This document shows, piece after piece, positions 24,946 to 33,900 of a DNA stretch of 64,000 bases. The notes under the pieces were generated by a model. The model had not been told where the DNA came from, did no database searches, and was given only the letters and a program-made list of their open reading frames with translations. Position numbers and translations under genes: made by a program. Origin of the DNA: JAJZVS01 sp963708095 (GTDB taxonomy: Bacteria; Pseudomonadota; Alphaproteobacteria; Acetobacterales; Acetobacteraceae); the NCBI GenBank assembly GCA_963708095.1, contig OY970182.1:1550001-1614000 (forward strand), read 5' to 3'. Numbering within the stretch: position 1 is the first letter of the stretch; each line of letters opens with the position of its first letter.

Positions 24946-26579
24946 CCAATCTCGCCCCCCTGGCGGGAGAGTGACACGGCGGCAAGGGCCAGCGTATCGA
25001 ACCCGGTGCCAATCACGCGCCAGCCCGGGCCCGCGAACGCGGCGCGCAGGTGCGGCACGGCGGCGCGGCTGTCCCGGTCCACCGGGATCAGCGCGAGCAC
25101 GACCCGGGGGGCTCCGGCCGCCGCGACGCGCAGCGCGCCCGGCGTCATTGCCGCCGTCACCAGGTGCACCCGCAGCCAGGGCGGCGCCTCGAGCAGGAAC
25201 GGGCCAACCACGCCGACCCCGTCGTTGCCGCGCGGCAACAGCACGAGCCCGTCCCGCCCGGCCAGCCGCGCGGCCGCCGCTGCGGCCGCGCGCGCCGGCT
25301 GCATCGTCTCCGGCCGGATCAGAAGCCCGGCGAGCGCCAGCGCCTGCACCGCCAGCACCGCCGCGGCGACCACCCCCTCCGCCCTCCCAGCCGTGCCCGA
25401 GGGGCCCATACGCGATGGGCCCATGCTTCGCCGGTCCATGTTCCCCTGGACCATGCTCCGGTGGCCCTTGCCCCCCTGGCCTCGCCCTGCCAGTGCGCCG
25501 GCCAGCAGCAAGGCGAAAAACGGGGTAGCGAAGGCGAGGTAGCGCAGCTCGATCGGCGTGCTGTCGAACACGAGGCCAAGCCCCAGCAGCCCCGCCGCCG
25601 GCGCCACGGCGGCCAGTGCGAGCATGAGCCGAGCCTCGGGCCGGCCGATCCTGCGCCAGCGCCACGCGATCATCCCCACCAGCGCCAGCAGCCCCGCCGC
25701 CAGCGCCGCCCCCAGCACCACGCGCGCACGCCCGGTCGCATACACTGGCAGGCCGCCGAACACCGCCCCCGCCGCGTCACGGCCCAGAAGCGCGAGGCCG
25801 GGCGCCAGCCGGAATGGGGGAAACTGGCCCGGCCGACTGCCTCGCTGAGCAAGGAAGAACCAGCCTCCCGCCGGCAGCCACAGCGCCAGCGCGCCGAGGC
25901 ACGCCAGGGCCCGGCCGAAGCCGGCACGCCGCGCTTCGACCGGCTCGGCACACCAGGCGGCCCAGCTCAGGGCTGCCAACACGGCGCCGGCGATGAAGGC
26001 CGCGAGGTAGTTGGTGAAGCTCGCGGCACCCAGCAGCAGCCCGGCCGCGCCGGCGCGGCGCAGCGCCACGGCCGCCGGCACCCCGTCCCGCCGGCGCAGC
26101 GCCAGCCAGACGCCGGCGAGCGCCAGGGCTTCGGAAAGCGCGAAATTGCGGGCGATCGCTCCGGTATAGGCAAAGCCGTAGCAGCCGACGGTGAACAGCA
26201 TGGCGGACGCCGCCGGTACGCCGGCCTCGACGGCGATCCCGCCCACCGCAGCCAGCGCAGCCAGCGCGGCCAGAACGGACAGCGCCCGCGCGGCAGGCAG
26301 ATCGGGCCCGGCCAGCCGCCGCCAGGCGGCCAGCGCCCAGAAATAGAGCGGCGGATGCACGTCGGTCACCCGCAACTCGGCGGCGATGCGGCCCGGCCCG
26401 GCGGTGCCGGCGATGACATTCCGCACCCGCCCGGCGGTAAACACGCCCGCCGGCCAGTCCGGCCGCGGCACGCCGGCGACCACGAACAGGCTGTAGGCCT
26501 CGTCGTATTCGGCCCCGCGCCGCACCGCCGCCCCGGCCAGCACGCACACCCCGAGCAGCAGCACCATCACCACGCGCAT
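24861..26579 (-). CDS. GT39-like polytopic membrane glycosyltransferase
   Basis: This 572-residue inner-membrane protein has an N-terminal span (VMVLLLGVCVLAGAAV). An acidic first loop RRGAEYDEAYSLF places Asp/Glu after TM1 as in ArnT/PMT-type enzymes. TDVHPPLYFWALAAWRRLAG and some ten further spans follow. Such enzymes transfer sugars from polyprenyl-phosphate donors to lipids or proteins on the periplasmic side. ATG 26579 begins the signal-anchor. Two oddities: residues ~370-400 (RSMVQGNMDRRSMGPSRMGP) are encoded by a degenerate DNA repeat. In addition, the last ~35 residues read antisense through the decayed cyclase gene. Confidence 0.82.
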   Translation of the reverse strand: MRVVMVLLLGVCVLAGAAVRRGAEYDEAYSLFVVAGVPRPDWPAGVFTAGRVRNVIAGTAGPGRIAAELRVTDVHPPLYFWALAAWRRLAGPDLPAARALSVLAALAALAAVGGIAVEAGVPAASAMLFTVGCYGFAYTGAIARNFALSEALALAGVWLALRRRDGVPAAVALRRAGAAGLLLGAASFTNYLAAFIAGAVLAALSWAAWCAEPVEARRAGFGRALACLGALALWLPAGGWFFLAQRGSRPGQFPPFRLAPGLALLGRDAAGAVFGGLPVYATGRARVVLGAALAAGLLALVGMIAWRWRRIGRPEARLMLALAAVAPAAGLLGLGLVFDSTPIELRYLAFATPFFALLLAGALAGRGQGGKGHRSMVQGNMDRRSMGPSRMGPSGTAGRAEGVVAAAVLAVQALALAGLLIRPETMQPARAAAAAAARLAGRDGLVLLPRGNDGVGVVGPFLLEAPPWLRVHLVTAAMTPGALRVAAAGAPRVVLALIPVDRDSRAAVPHLRAAFAGPGWRVIGTGFDTLALAAVSLSRQGGEIGPAPVRRAPVRRDAPGNRSHRETSPPAG

Positions 26580-26756
26580 CCGCCGACCATCGCATGGCCA
26601 GGTTGAGGAAGCGTTACGCCGCCCTCTCCCGGCGGCGGAGGTCGCAGATCCCGGGCGCCCCGCGGCGCGCCGCCTCGGCTTCCCGCCATCCTCCCCGCTC
26701 TCAATGCCGTCCCCGCATCCAAGCGGATGGGCGTGCCGTTGATCCAGCCGGCCGGA

Positions 26757-26772
26757 AGTCCATATATGGACT
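26757..26772. promoter_or_regulatory. Perfect 16-bp palindrome upstream of the toxin-antitoxin pair
   Basis: AGTCCATATATGGACT is an exact palindrome and strikingly A/T-rich for this genome. It ends 24 bp before the antitoxin ATG, in promoter position. RES-Xre antitoxins autoregulate by binding such sites, so this is the likely operator. That assignment is inferred. Confidence 0.6.
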
Positions 26773-26796
26773 CCCGCTCCAGGAAAGGAGTTGCCC

Positions 26797-27258
26797 ATGG
26801 CTGGCCAGCCGACGGCCTCCCTCGCGCGCGCAAACGGGGAACCGGCAAACGGGAACCTGTCCTTCGCGCAACGACACGATCCAGGGGTGCGCGGACGCCT
26901 CTCCGCCCCCGGGCTGCGCACCTTCTTCGCCGTTGCCGCGGAATGGGAGCTTGCCGTCGCGCAACAGCGCGTCCTTCTCGGCGGCGTCGCATCTTCGACC
27001 TATCACAAATGGAAGGGCGGCGCCGTCGGCACGCTCGCCTACGACCAGTTGGAACGGATCTCGCTGGTGCTCGGCATCTACAAGGCGCTGAAGCTGCTGT
27101 TTGCCGACGAGGCCGGCGGCGTGCGTTGGCTCAAAGCCGAAAACACCGACGTGGCATTCGCCGGCGGCAGCCCGCTCGATCGCATGCTTCGCGGCAGCAT
27201 CGACGATCTCTATGCGGTCCGGCGCTATCTCGACGGCTGGCGCGGCGGCTGGCCTTGA
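26797..27258 (+). CDS. MbcA/ParS/Xre-type antitoxin
   Basis: The 153-residue protein has a helix-turn-helix-like Xre segment (QRVLLGGVASSTYHKWKGG...LAYDQLERISLVLGIYK). The C-terminal MbcA/ParS toxin-binding domain contains WLKAENTDVAFAGGSPLDRM followed by AVRRYLDGWRGGW. This is the antitoxin of a RES-Xre type II toxin-antitoxin system; it blocks the toxin and represses the operon. ATG 26797 has AGGAAAGGAG immediately upstream. The first ~35 residues are extra compared with minimal antitoxins. It overlaps the toxin start. Confidence 0.88.
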   Translation: MAGQPTASLARANGEPANGNLSFAQRHDPGVRGRLSAPGLRTFFAVAAEWELAVAQQRVLLGGVASSTYHKWKGGAVGTLAYDQLERISLVLGIYKALKLLFADEAGGVRWLKAENTDVAFAGGSPLDRMLRGSIDDLYAVRRYLDGWRGGWP

Positions 27259-27956
27259 TCCCGGAGGCCGTCCCGACCGCCCGGTTCCGGGCCCGCACGC
27301 ACCGCCTCATCGCTTCCCGCTGGCCCACAATCGGCGTCTTCGACACTGTGGCGTCGGCCGCGGATGTCGAGGCCGCGCTGCTGCTCGAATCGCTGACCAA
27401 CGACCGGGTGAGCCAGACCCTGGCGTGGCTCGACCGCCTCGACCGCGCGGAATGGATCACCGGCCAGCCAGGCGCCACCCTGGTGATGGCCGCATTCTGC
27501 CATCCGGCCCCGGGCGGCGGCCGGTTCAGCACCGAGGCGCTGGGCGCCTGGTATTGCGCCCGCGAAATCGAAACCGCGATCGCCGAGACGGTCCACCACC
27601 ACACCGCGCGGCTCGCGCGTTCGGCCAGCGGTTTCCGTCACGTGATCCAGATGCGCGAGCTGATCAGCGAGATCGATGCCGTGTTTTCCGACCTCCGGGG
27701 ACTGCGCGGAGATCACCCTGAACTCTACGATCCGGCCAGCTACGCTGCCTCTCAGCCCTTCGGCGAGGCACTGCGCGGGACCGGGGCGAACGGCGCGGTC
27801 TACCGGAGCGTGCGGCGGACCGGCGGCACCAACCTCGTCGTCTACCGACCGTCGCTGCTGCCCCCGGTCGTGCAAGGAGACCATTTCGACTACCGCTGGA
27901 CCGGCAGCCCCGCGCCGACGGTGGTGAAACTGACCGGTGTCGGGGACCAGGAGTAG
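27255..27956 (+). CDS. RES-domain toxin
   Basis: The 233-residue protein is a RES-family toxin. The N-terminal RFRARTHRLIASRWPTIGVF holds the first conserved Arg. The middle GGRFSTEALGAWYCAREIET and ETVHHHTARLA hold the conserved Tyr/Glu region, and the C-terminal YRSVRRTGGTNLVVYRPSL ends the fold. RES toxins degrade cellular NAD+ by phosphorolysis or hydrolysis and cause growth arrest. The start is inferred to be TTG 27255, overlapping the antitoxin stop, because family homology begins at once and no ATG fits. This couples toxin synthesis to antitoxin translation. Confidence 0.86.
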   Translation: MIPEAVPTARFRARTHRLIASRWPTIGVFDTVASAADVEAALLLESLTNDRVSQTLAWLDRLDRAEWITGQPGATLVMAAFCHPAPGGGRFSTEALGAWYCAREIETAIAETVHHHTARLARSASGFRHVIQMRELISEIDAVFSDLRGLRGDHPELYDPASYAASQPFGEALRGTGANGAVYRSVRRTGGTNLVVYRPSLLPPVVQGDHFDYRWTGSPAPTVVKLTGVGDQE

Positions 27957-27994
27957 CACCGGGCCCGGGACCGACATCAAGGCCAGGGCGCTGC

Positions 27995-28045
27995 CCCCTG
28001 GCCTAACCCCCCTGGCCTAACCCCCTGGCCTAACCCCCTGGCCTT
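27995..28045. repeat. C-rich tandem repeat, four CCCCCTGGCCTAA units
   Basis: Four 12-14 bp units of CCCCCTGGCCTAA, the last ending CCTTGCG, lie between the RES toxin and the convergent FUSC gene. It is similar in flavour to the array upstream of hyuB. Confidence 0.85.
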
Positions 28046-28069
28046 GCGCCGAGCCACCGCGTCGGGCGC

Positions 28070-30037
28070 TCACTGCGATGCCAGGTGGACCAGCGCGGCG
28101 TCGATGCGGAGGAGCAGGCGAACCGCACGCTCGGACAGCGCGCTTTGCGGAGTCGGGGGCCAGTCGACGGATGGCGCCTCGGCGATCGGCGATGTGGCGG
28201 ATGGGTTGGCCAGCCGATCGATCATGTCGGACAGGGTGGTGTCGATGCGCGCGATCGTTTCGCGTGCCGACCGCACGAGCGCGGGGTCCTCGACGTGGAT
28301 TTCCCGCAGGCTGATCTGGCCGAGTTCGCGCGCCCATTGCTCGCAGGCTTGCAGCAGCAGCATGCGCCGGCGCAGCGTCTCGTTACGCCCTGCCGCCGGG
28401 GTGCGCTGCTCGGACCGCGCAATGGCGTTCAGCTCGTGGAATCGTTGTTCGGCGGTGATGATGCGGGCGGCAACATCCGGCTCGGGCGGGGCGCCGAGCA
28501 AGGTGCGCCCGGCGCAGTCGACCAGCGCGCCGAGGGCGCGGAGGAAGGCCGCGGTGGCATCCTGGGTTGCCGCGTGCTCCCGCCGGACCAGCACGAGGCT
28601 CGCCACCAGCGCGCCGCAGGCCGCCCCCACCGCCGCTTCCTTGAGGCGCAGCAGCAGCAGGTCGGGGGTGATATAGCCGAGCATGCCGAACAGCAGGCCA
28701 AGGATGATGGTGATCCAGAACACCATCGCTCCGTAGGCCGCCACGTTGGCCTGGAAAGCGAGGAACACCGCGACGACGATCGCCGTCATGGTGAGGATTT
28801 CGTGGCCCGACAGTACGGTGGCCGCAAGCGTGCCGACGATCACGCCGGCCAGCGTGCCGAGCATGAACTGCACGCCCTTGGCGATTGATTCCGCGCGCGA
28901 GCGGGTGCCCTGGAACATCACGAAGGCGGCGAACGCCGCCCAGTACCAGCGGTTGGGCGAGACGAGCTCGCCGCCGGCAATAGCCACGGCAGCGGCGATC
29001 GCGGTCTGGATGGCGGGCCGCAGCCCCGGCGCCGCAGGTGCCGGCGGCGGGGCGGCCGCCGGGGCAGCGGCGGGGGCAGCGGCGCGCGGCGGCTCGCGCA
29101 GCAGGCGGTCGAGCAAGGCGAGCACAGTGGCGAGCGGCCCGGTGGAGCCTGGCCGCGGCGGGTCGGTGCCATGCTGCACCGCCTCCAGCGCGGCGAGAAG
29201 CGGGGCGCGATCGGCCGGCGCGCCCAGATCTTCCAGCGCCACCTGCGCGAGGCGCTCGGTGGCAAGCTCGATTTCCAGCAGATGCAACCAGGTCGTTTCC
29301 TTGCCGGAAAGCTGGGCCGCGATGGCGGCGACGCGGGCCTGCGCCAGCATGACGGCCTCGCCGAAGCGGTCGATGTCGCGGCGCAGCGCGGCGCTGGCCG
29401 GGGCAGTCCAGCGACCGGCGGCGACGGCGGCGGCGATGCGGGCGAGCACGCCGGCGATGCCGGCGCGGATCGCGTGGCGCAGGCGGATCAGCTCCGCCTC
29501 CGGCCGGTCGCGCAGCAGCAGCCCGCGGATCAGGGCGGCGTCGCCGGCGGCCAGCAGCAGGACGAGCAGGCGTATCGGCAACGTTGGCGGTGGCTGGCGG
29601 GTGACGAGACCGATGAAATAGGCGATCAGCGCAACGATGCCGAGCAGGGCGTAGCGCGGGCCGCGCGCGGCGCCGGCGGCGACGACGAACATGAGCGGCG
29701 GTACCGCCATCGCCGCGGCGAGCGGCCGATCGAGCAGCAGGGATGCAAACGCGGTGGCGGCAAACGCGACGAACGGGGCCAGCGCGATGGTGGTCAGGCG
29801 CTGCCGCGGCGTGGGATCGCGCAGATTGGCGGCGATGAAGAGCGCGATGGCGAAGCCGAAAATGCGGTCGGTGACCGGGATCGCGACGATCGTTCCCAGC
29901 GCCATGACCAGGAAAAACGTCAGCACGCCGGCGAGCGTGGCGGCGAAGGCGGCACGCAGGCGGAGCGCTCCCGGATCGGGCGGAAACAGCGCGTCCACCG
30001 CGACGTGCGGGACCAACGATCTCAGCGATGCCGGCAT
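28070..30037 (-). CDS. FUSC-family inner-membrane transporter-like protein
   Basis: The 655-residue protein has the FUSC/aromatic-acid-exporter architecture. An N-terminal block of about six spans begins LRAAFAATLAGVLTFFLVMA. A cytosolic helical region of some 200 residues follows, then a second block of spans (AIQTAIAAAVAIAGGELVSP, LTMTAIVVAVFLAFQANVAA) and a C-terminal helical tail. Relatives export fusaric acid, p-hydroxybenzoate or other aromatic acids, often with an HlyD-type partner, but no partner gene is adjacent here. ATG 30037 is chosen as the first start before the spans. The central linker is a Pro/Ala repeat. Confidence 0.85.
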   Translation of the reverse strand: MPASLRSLVPHVAVDALFPPDPGALRLRAAFAATLAGVLTFFLVMALGTIVAIPVTDRIFGFAIALFIAANLRDPTPRQRLTTIALAPFVAFAATAFASLLLDRPLAAAMAVPPLMFVVAAGAARGPRYALLGIVALIAYFIGLVTRQPPPTLPIRLLVLLLAAGDAALIRGLLLRDRPEAELIRLRHAIRAGIAGVLARIAAAVAAGRWTAPASAALRRDIDRFGEAVMLAQARVAAIAAQLSGKETTWLHLLEIELATERLAQVALEDLGAPADRAPLLAALEAVQHGTDPPRPGSTGPLATVLALLDRLLREPPRAAAPAAAPAAAPPPAPAAPGLRPAIQTAIAAAVAIAGGELVSPNRWYWAAFAAFVMFQGTRSRAESIAKGVQFMLGTLAGVIVGTLAATVLSGHEILTMTAIVVAVFLAFQANVAAYGAMVFWITIILGLLFGMLGYITPDLLLLRLKEAAVGAACGALVASLVLVRREHAATQDATAAFLRALGALVDCAGRTLLGAPPEPDVAARIITAEQRFHELNAIARSEQRTPAAGRNETLRRRMLLLQACEQWARELGQISLREIHVEDPALVRSARETIARIDTTLSDMIDRLANPSATSPIAEAPSVDWPPTPQSALSERAVRLLLRIDAALVHLASQ

Positions 30038-30265
30038 TGCGTTGCCATGACGCTCCGGGATGGCCAGCCCGCGGGATGGGAGCCGCGCGGGCCCGTCGGG
30101 GTCCCGACTGCCCTCTTTTGCCGATATCCGCGCCGGGATGCCATGCGAAACGGAGGCCCTTGCCCCCGGCCTGTCCCGGGCCGCCGTGCCCGTCACCGCC
30201 GTGCCTTGCTATACCCGCCCTCCACTACAAGCCCCGCACCTGCCACTGCCGGAGGACACGCCGCG

Positions 30266-31687
30266 ATGCACGACCCGATCCCTGCCCTGCTGGACGCGCT
30301 GCGCGCCGCCCTCGGCCCGGCCGGGCTGCTCACCGGACCAGCCGACACCGCGGCCTATGTGGAGGACTGGCGGCGGCTGTATCGCGGCCGCACGCCGGCG
30401 GTGGTGCGTCCGGCCGACACGGCGCAGGTCGCGACCGTGATCCGGCTTTGCGCTGAGGCCGGCGTGCCGGTGGTGCCGCAGGGCGGCAACACCTCCATGG
30501 TCGGCGGCGCGACCCCGGATGCGGACGGCAGGCAGCTCGTGCTCAGCCTGGCGCGGCTCAACCGGGTGCGCGCGGTCGATCCGCGCGACCTGACGATGAC
30601 GGTGGAGGCCGGCGTCACCTTGAAAGCGGCGCAGGAGGCGGCGGCCGGAGCGGGCTGCCTGCTGGGGCTGTCGATTTCCTCGGAAGGCTCGGCGCAGATC
30701 GGCGGCGTGCTGGCGACCAACGCCGGCGGCAACAACACGGTGCGCTACGGCAATGCGCGCGACCTCGTGCTCGGGCTGGAAGTCGTGCTGGCCGACGGGC
30801 AGGTGTGGAACGGGCTGCGCCGGCTGCGCAAGGACAACACCGGCTACGCGCTGCGCCAGGTATTCGTGGGCTCGGAGGGCACGCTCGGCGTGATCACCGC
30901 GGCGGTGCTGAAACTGGCACCGCGCGCGCGGGAGACGGCGGTCGCTTTGTGCGCGGTCGCCTCGCCGGAGGCTGCGCTCGAATTGTTCGGCCGCTTCCAG
31001 GCGCATGATCCGGGCGCGGTGACGGCGTTCGAATACATGTCCGGCACCGGCATGGGCTTCGTGCTGGCGCATATCCCCGGCGCGAGCCTGCCGCTTGCCG
31101 CGCCGGCGGCGCATTACGTGCTGGTGGAGCTGGCGACGCCGCGGGTCGACGCCGGGCTGCGCGGCGGGCTGGAGACGGTGCTGGAGGCCGCGCTGGAAGC
31201 GGGCGAGGTGATGGACGCCGCGATCGCCTCCACCGAAGCCCAGCGCGCCGCGCTGTGGCGGCTGCGGGAGGAACATTCCGAAGCGCAGAAACGCGAGGGC
31301 GCGTCGGTGAAGAACGACGTTTCGGTGCCGGTGTCCGCGGTGCCGGCGTTCATCGCCGAGGCCACCGCGGCCTGCGCAGCGCTGATGCCCGGCATCCGCG
31401 CCGTGCCGTTCGGCCACATGGGTGACGGCAATATCCACTTCAACCTGGAACAGCCCAGGGACGCCGATCCTGCCTGGTTCCTGGCACAGGACCACGCGAT
31501 CATGGACACGGTGAACGCGGTGGTGCGTCGTTTCGACGGCAGTTTCTCGGCGGAGCACGGGGTGGGTCGGCTGAAGCCCTACCTGATGCCGGAGTGGCGC
31601 GGCGGGGCGGAGCTGGATGCGATGCGGCGGATCAAGGCGGCGCTCGATCCGAGGGGGATCCTGAACCCGGGGAAGGTGCTGCCGTGA
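30266..31687 (+). CDS. FAD-linked oxidase, D-lactate/2-hydroxyglutarate dehydrogenase (GlcD) type
   Basis: The 473-residue flavoenzyme has the PCMH FAD-binding domain (VPVVPQGGNTSMVGGATPD, LGLSISSEGSAQIGGVLATN, GNARDLVLGLEVVLADG, GSEGTLGVIT). Its C-terminal oxidase domain has VKNDVSVPVSAVPAF, FGHMGDGNIHFNL with metal-ligand His, and the terminal FDGSFSAEHGVGRLK and DPRGILNPGKVLP. Such enzymes oxidise D-2-hydroxy acids (lactate, glycolate, hydroxyglutarate) and pass electrons to the respiratory chain. ATG 30266 has GGAGG about 10 nt upstream. The substrate is not determined by sequence. Confidence 0.93.
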   Translation: MHDPIPALLDALRAALGPAGLLTGPADTAAYVEDWRRLYRGRTPAVVRPADTAQVATVIRLCAEAGVPVVPQGGNTSMVGGATPDADGRQLVLSLARLNRVRAVDPRDLTMTVEAGVTLKAAQEAAAGAGCLLGLSISSEGSAQIGGVLATNAGGNNTVRYGNARDLVLGLEVVLADGQVWNGLRRLRKDNTGYALRQVFVGSEGTLGVITAAVLKLAPRARETAVALCAVASPEAALELFGRFQAHDPGAVTAFEYMSGTGMGFVLAHIPGASLPLAAPAAHYVLVELATPRVDAGLRGGLETVLEAALEAGEVMDAAIASTEAQRAALWRLREEHSEAQKREGASVKNDVSVPVSAVPAFIAEATAACAALMPGIRAVPFGHMGDGNIHFNLEQPRDADPAWFLAQDHAIMDTVNAVVRRFDGSFSAEHGVGRLKPYLMPEWRGGAELDAMRRIKAALDPRGILNPGKVLP

Positions 31688-31858
31688 AGTCAGGGTCCGA
31701 GCCGGAATAATCTCTGCATCCCTGTCGCACCGTCCAGGCCGTTGCGCCGGCTGCGGCCCGGAGCGCGATGCGGTTCCGCTGCCGCGGGCCGTGAGCTCCC
31801 CGCGCCGTTCCGGGCTGCTTCCGGCGCTGTGGGGGCGTTGGGGGGCAATTATGTTGGT

Positions 31859-31873
31859 ATATCGTAACGATAT
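31859..31873. promoter_or_regulatory. A/T-rich inverted repeat ATATCGT-A-ACGATAT
   Basis: A perfect 7-bp inverted repeat around one base, in a region otherwise above 70% G+C. It has the look of a dimeric regulator operator but lies between two convergent genes, where no promoter is needed. Its role is unknown. Confidence 0.5.
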
Positions 31874-31897
31874 GGGCGCACGACCGCCGGCCCCGGT

Positions 31898-32545
31898 CTA
31901 GCGGCCGAAAAGCGGCGGGCGATATCCGTGCGGACCGTGCTGCCGGATCGCCGCGGCTTCGGACCGCCGGCGCGGGCGGTCGGGGTCGGGCGCTGCCGCC
32001 GGCATGCGCCGCGGGGGCGTGTCCGGCGCGGGCGGCTGGGCCTCGGGGGGCGTGATGCCGAACATCCGGCAGAGCGGGCGCAGCACCCGCCACAGGCGCG
32101 GGGCTGTCGCCAGCAGCTCCGCCATCTCCGGCTGCGCCAGGAGATAGGCAAACTCGATGCCGAACGGCACCGTCTCCGGCCCCATCCGCGCCAGCCAGCC
32201 ATAGCCTCTGGGCAGGGTCCGGCGCGGCGCGGGGGGCCAGGTCGGCATCGCACTGGCCGGCACCGCATCGGCGGGCACCGCATCGGCGGGCACCGCATCG
32301 GCGGGCATGGGGGCGGGTTCGGCGGGGCGGCGGCGGGACCTCGCCACCGGATGAGCGGCGATGGCGGCGAAGCGCTCGGCCGCCTCGGTGAGGCGGTTCC
32401 ACAGTCGGGCCGCGAGGTCCATCAGGACCGGGTTGTGCTCGGCGCCGGCCGCCATCGCTTCCCGCAGCCCGCTGATGAAGCGGGCGAAGCGCCCGGCGAG
32501 GGCCCAGGCGCTGGTGGCGGGGGGAGAAGCGGCGGCGGCGGACAT
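31898..32545 (-). CDS. Hypothetical protein with PADAV repeats
   Basis: This 215-residue protein is not assigned to a known family. The N-terminal third is helical (LMDLAARLWNRLTEAAERFA). The middle has three exact PADAV repeats encoded by a 15-bp DNA repeat (32261-32305). The C-terminal part has a conserved-looking core, YGWLARMGPETVPFGIEFAY, and LATAPRLWRVLRPLCRMFGI, followed by a Pro/Arg-rich tail. No signal peptide or membrane span is evident. ATG 32545 is preferred over a start 12 codons earlier because the extra residues are basic and lack a ribosome-binding site. Confidence 0.65.
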   Translation of the reverse strand: MSAAAASPPATSAWALAGRFARFISGLREAMAAGAEHNPVLMDLAARLWNRLTEAAERFAAIAAHPVARSRRRPAEPAPMPADAVPADAVPADAVPASAMPTWPPAPRRTLPRGYGWLARMGPETVPFGIEFAYLLAQPEMAELLATAPRLWRVLRPLCRMFGITPPEAQPPAPDTPPRRMPAAAPDPDRPRRRSEAAAIRQHGPHGYRPPLFGR

Positions 32546-33186
32546 GAACGAAACAGGAACACGAATCCGCCGCCGTGTCAAGCGGTTTTCGCGCCGTGTG
32601 TTTTCGCGCCGGGGGCGTGGCGGCCCGGACGGTCACGCTGGCCCGGCGGCGGATCGCGCGAGGCTGCGCCGGAACCGGGCGAGGGCGCCAAGGGCGATGC
32701 GGCTTGGTCGATGCCGTCGGCGGCTGCCGCGCCGTCTGCGCGACCTACGCACCGGGGGCGCGGCCGGGCCTTGCCGGCGACGCAAGCTGGGGCGTCCCGT
32801 CCGGCGGTCCCGGCGGCGGCGCGGAAGAGGGCGCGGCGATGGACGATGGCGGGTTCGCGCAGCAGGCCGAATGCCTGTGGAACGAAGCGTCGCAGGCCAT
32901 GCTTCGGCAGCAGAAGGAATGAACGCCCTGGTTGTCAGTCGTCATCCTGTGCGGCGACGAAGCCATCGTCTTCATCGGGGTCCATGATCGCTAGCAGGCC
33001 TTGCGTCCGGCCAGGAGCGGCGACCGGGTTGCGCCCAACTCGGTCTGTGGTGAGCTGCAGCGAGTTGCCCGGAAGCGGACGCAACTGGACGCGGCAGTGG
33101 CTCACCCTCCGTTAACGATCGCCGAGCGCATCAGATGCTTCCTGACACCCGGCAGGTGGACGAGTCCGCGCCGGGATGGACGTGGC
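32546..33186. other. Gene-poor region, 641 bp
   Basis: Open frames exist on both strands but none has family resemblance, a good ribosome-binding site or consistent codon bias. From about 32930 onward base composition falls slightly, approaching that of the nuclease/methyltransferase module to the right. It may be the left boundary of that module. Confidence 0.5.
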
Positions 33187-33900
33187 TCATTGCAGCCAAA
33201 GGTGCAGGAGCGTAATAGGGCCGGGATCGTCTTGCGGGATCGGCATCCCGGGATAGCGGAACGCGCGGCCATGGACAGAATGCGCTAGGCCCGGCGCCGG
33301 CGAGGATACGTGGGCCGCCGACGCGGGAATGGGCCTGGGCCGCGGGAGCGCGGCCAACGGCACTGGCAGAATGGGCGCCAGTGCCGCGGCCATAGTCGCT
33401 CCATCTCGGACAAAGGCGAGCATCAGGGCTTCCCGGGTCGCCCATGCGTACTCGCCTGACACGAACCGGTCGATGCCCTCGACAAGATATAGGCGCACCC
33501 TCTTCCCGTTCGCAGCGTCTATAATCTTGCATTCGACGATGAACGGGAACAACCCCGGCCGGCACGTCAGGTGGATCGACAGGTCCGGCTCCTTTTGCAG
33601 GTGCCGTCCGTCGTAGTTTAGCGTCTCCTTCCCCCGGGTCACGAGGCGAACCATCTGCTTCCACCGCCGGTCTTCGTCGATTCGGTGGCACAGGGCGGTC
33701 TCCAGCAAGGCGGTGATCTCCGGTTCGCTCCTGGCCGCCATTGTCGCCGGGTGCCGGGTCGATAGGCCCTCCCATACCATGGCGATTGTCCGGACAATGT
33801 AGTCCAGGTGCGGTCCCGCCAGCGTCGGGAACGGGATTTCGTGGCCCCGGGTCAGTTCGGCGACCTGGTCGGGACGGGGGAGGGCCGTAGATGCGCTCAC
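33187..33900 (-). CDS. PD-(D/E)XK nuclease-like protein of a restriction/defence module
   Basis: The 237-residue protein is not a named family, but it shows a PD-(D/E)XK core: KEPDLSIH (D106) and, after a beta-hairpin, FPFIVECKIID (E123, K125). An upstream Glu-bearing helix (SEPEITALLETAL) precedes the core. This is the layout of restriction-type endonucleases. A segment VRLYLVEGIDRFVSGEYAWA suggests a conserved defence-associated subfamily. GTG 33900 overlaps the stop of the preceding gene (GTGA), so translation is coupled to the methyltransferase. I infer that it is the cleavage partner of that methyltransferase. Confidence 0.72.
   Translation of the reverse strand: MSASTALPRPDQVAELTRGHEIPFPTLAGPHLDYIVRTIAMVWEGLSTRHPATMAARSEPEITALLETALCHRIDEDRRWKQMVRLVTRGKETLNYDGRHLQKEPDLSIHLTCRPGLFPFIVECKIIDAANGKRVRLYLVEGIDRFVSGEYAWATREALMLAFVRDGATMAAALAPILPVPLAALPRPRPIPASAAHVSSPAPGLAHSVHGRAFRYPGMPIPQDDPGPITLLHLWLQ

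Noticed and set aside
32575..32922. 115-codon plus-strand frame with a plausible C-terminal helix
   Set aside because: Most of it is Gly/Arg/Ala shadow sequence. No ribosome-binding site or family match; kept only as part of a gene-poor region.
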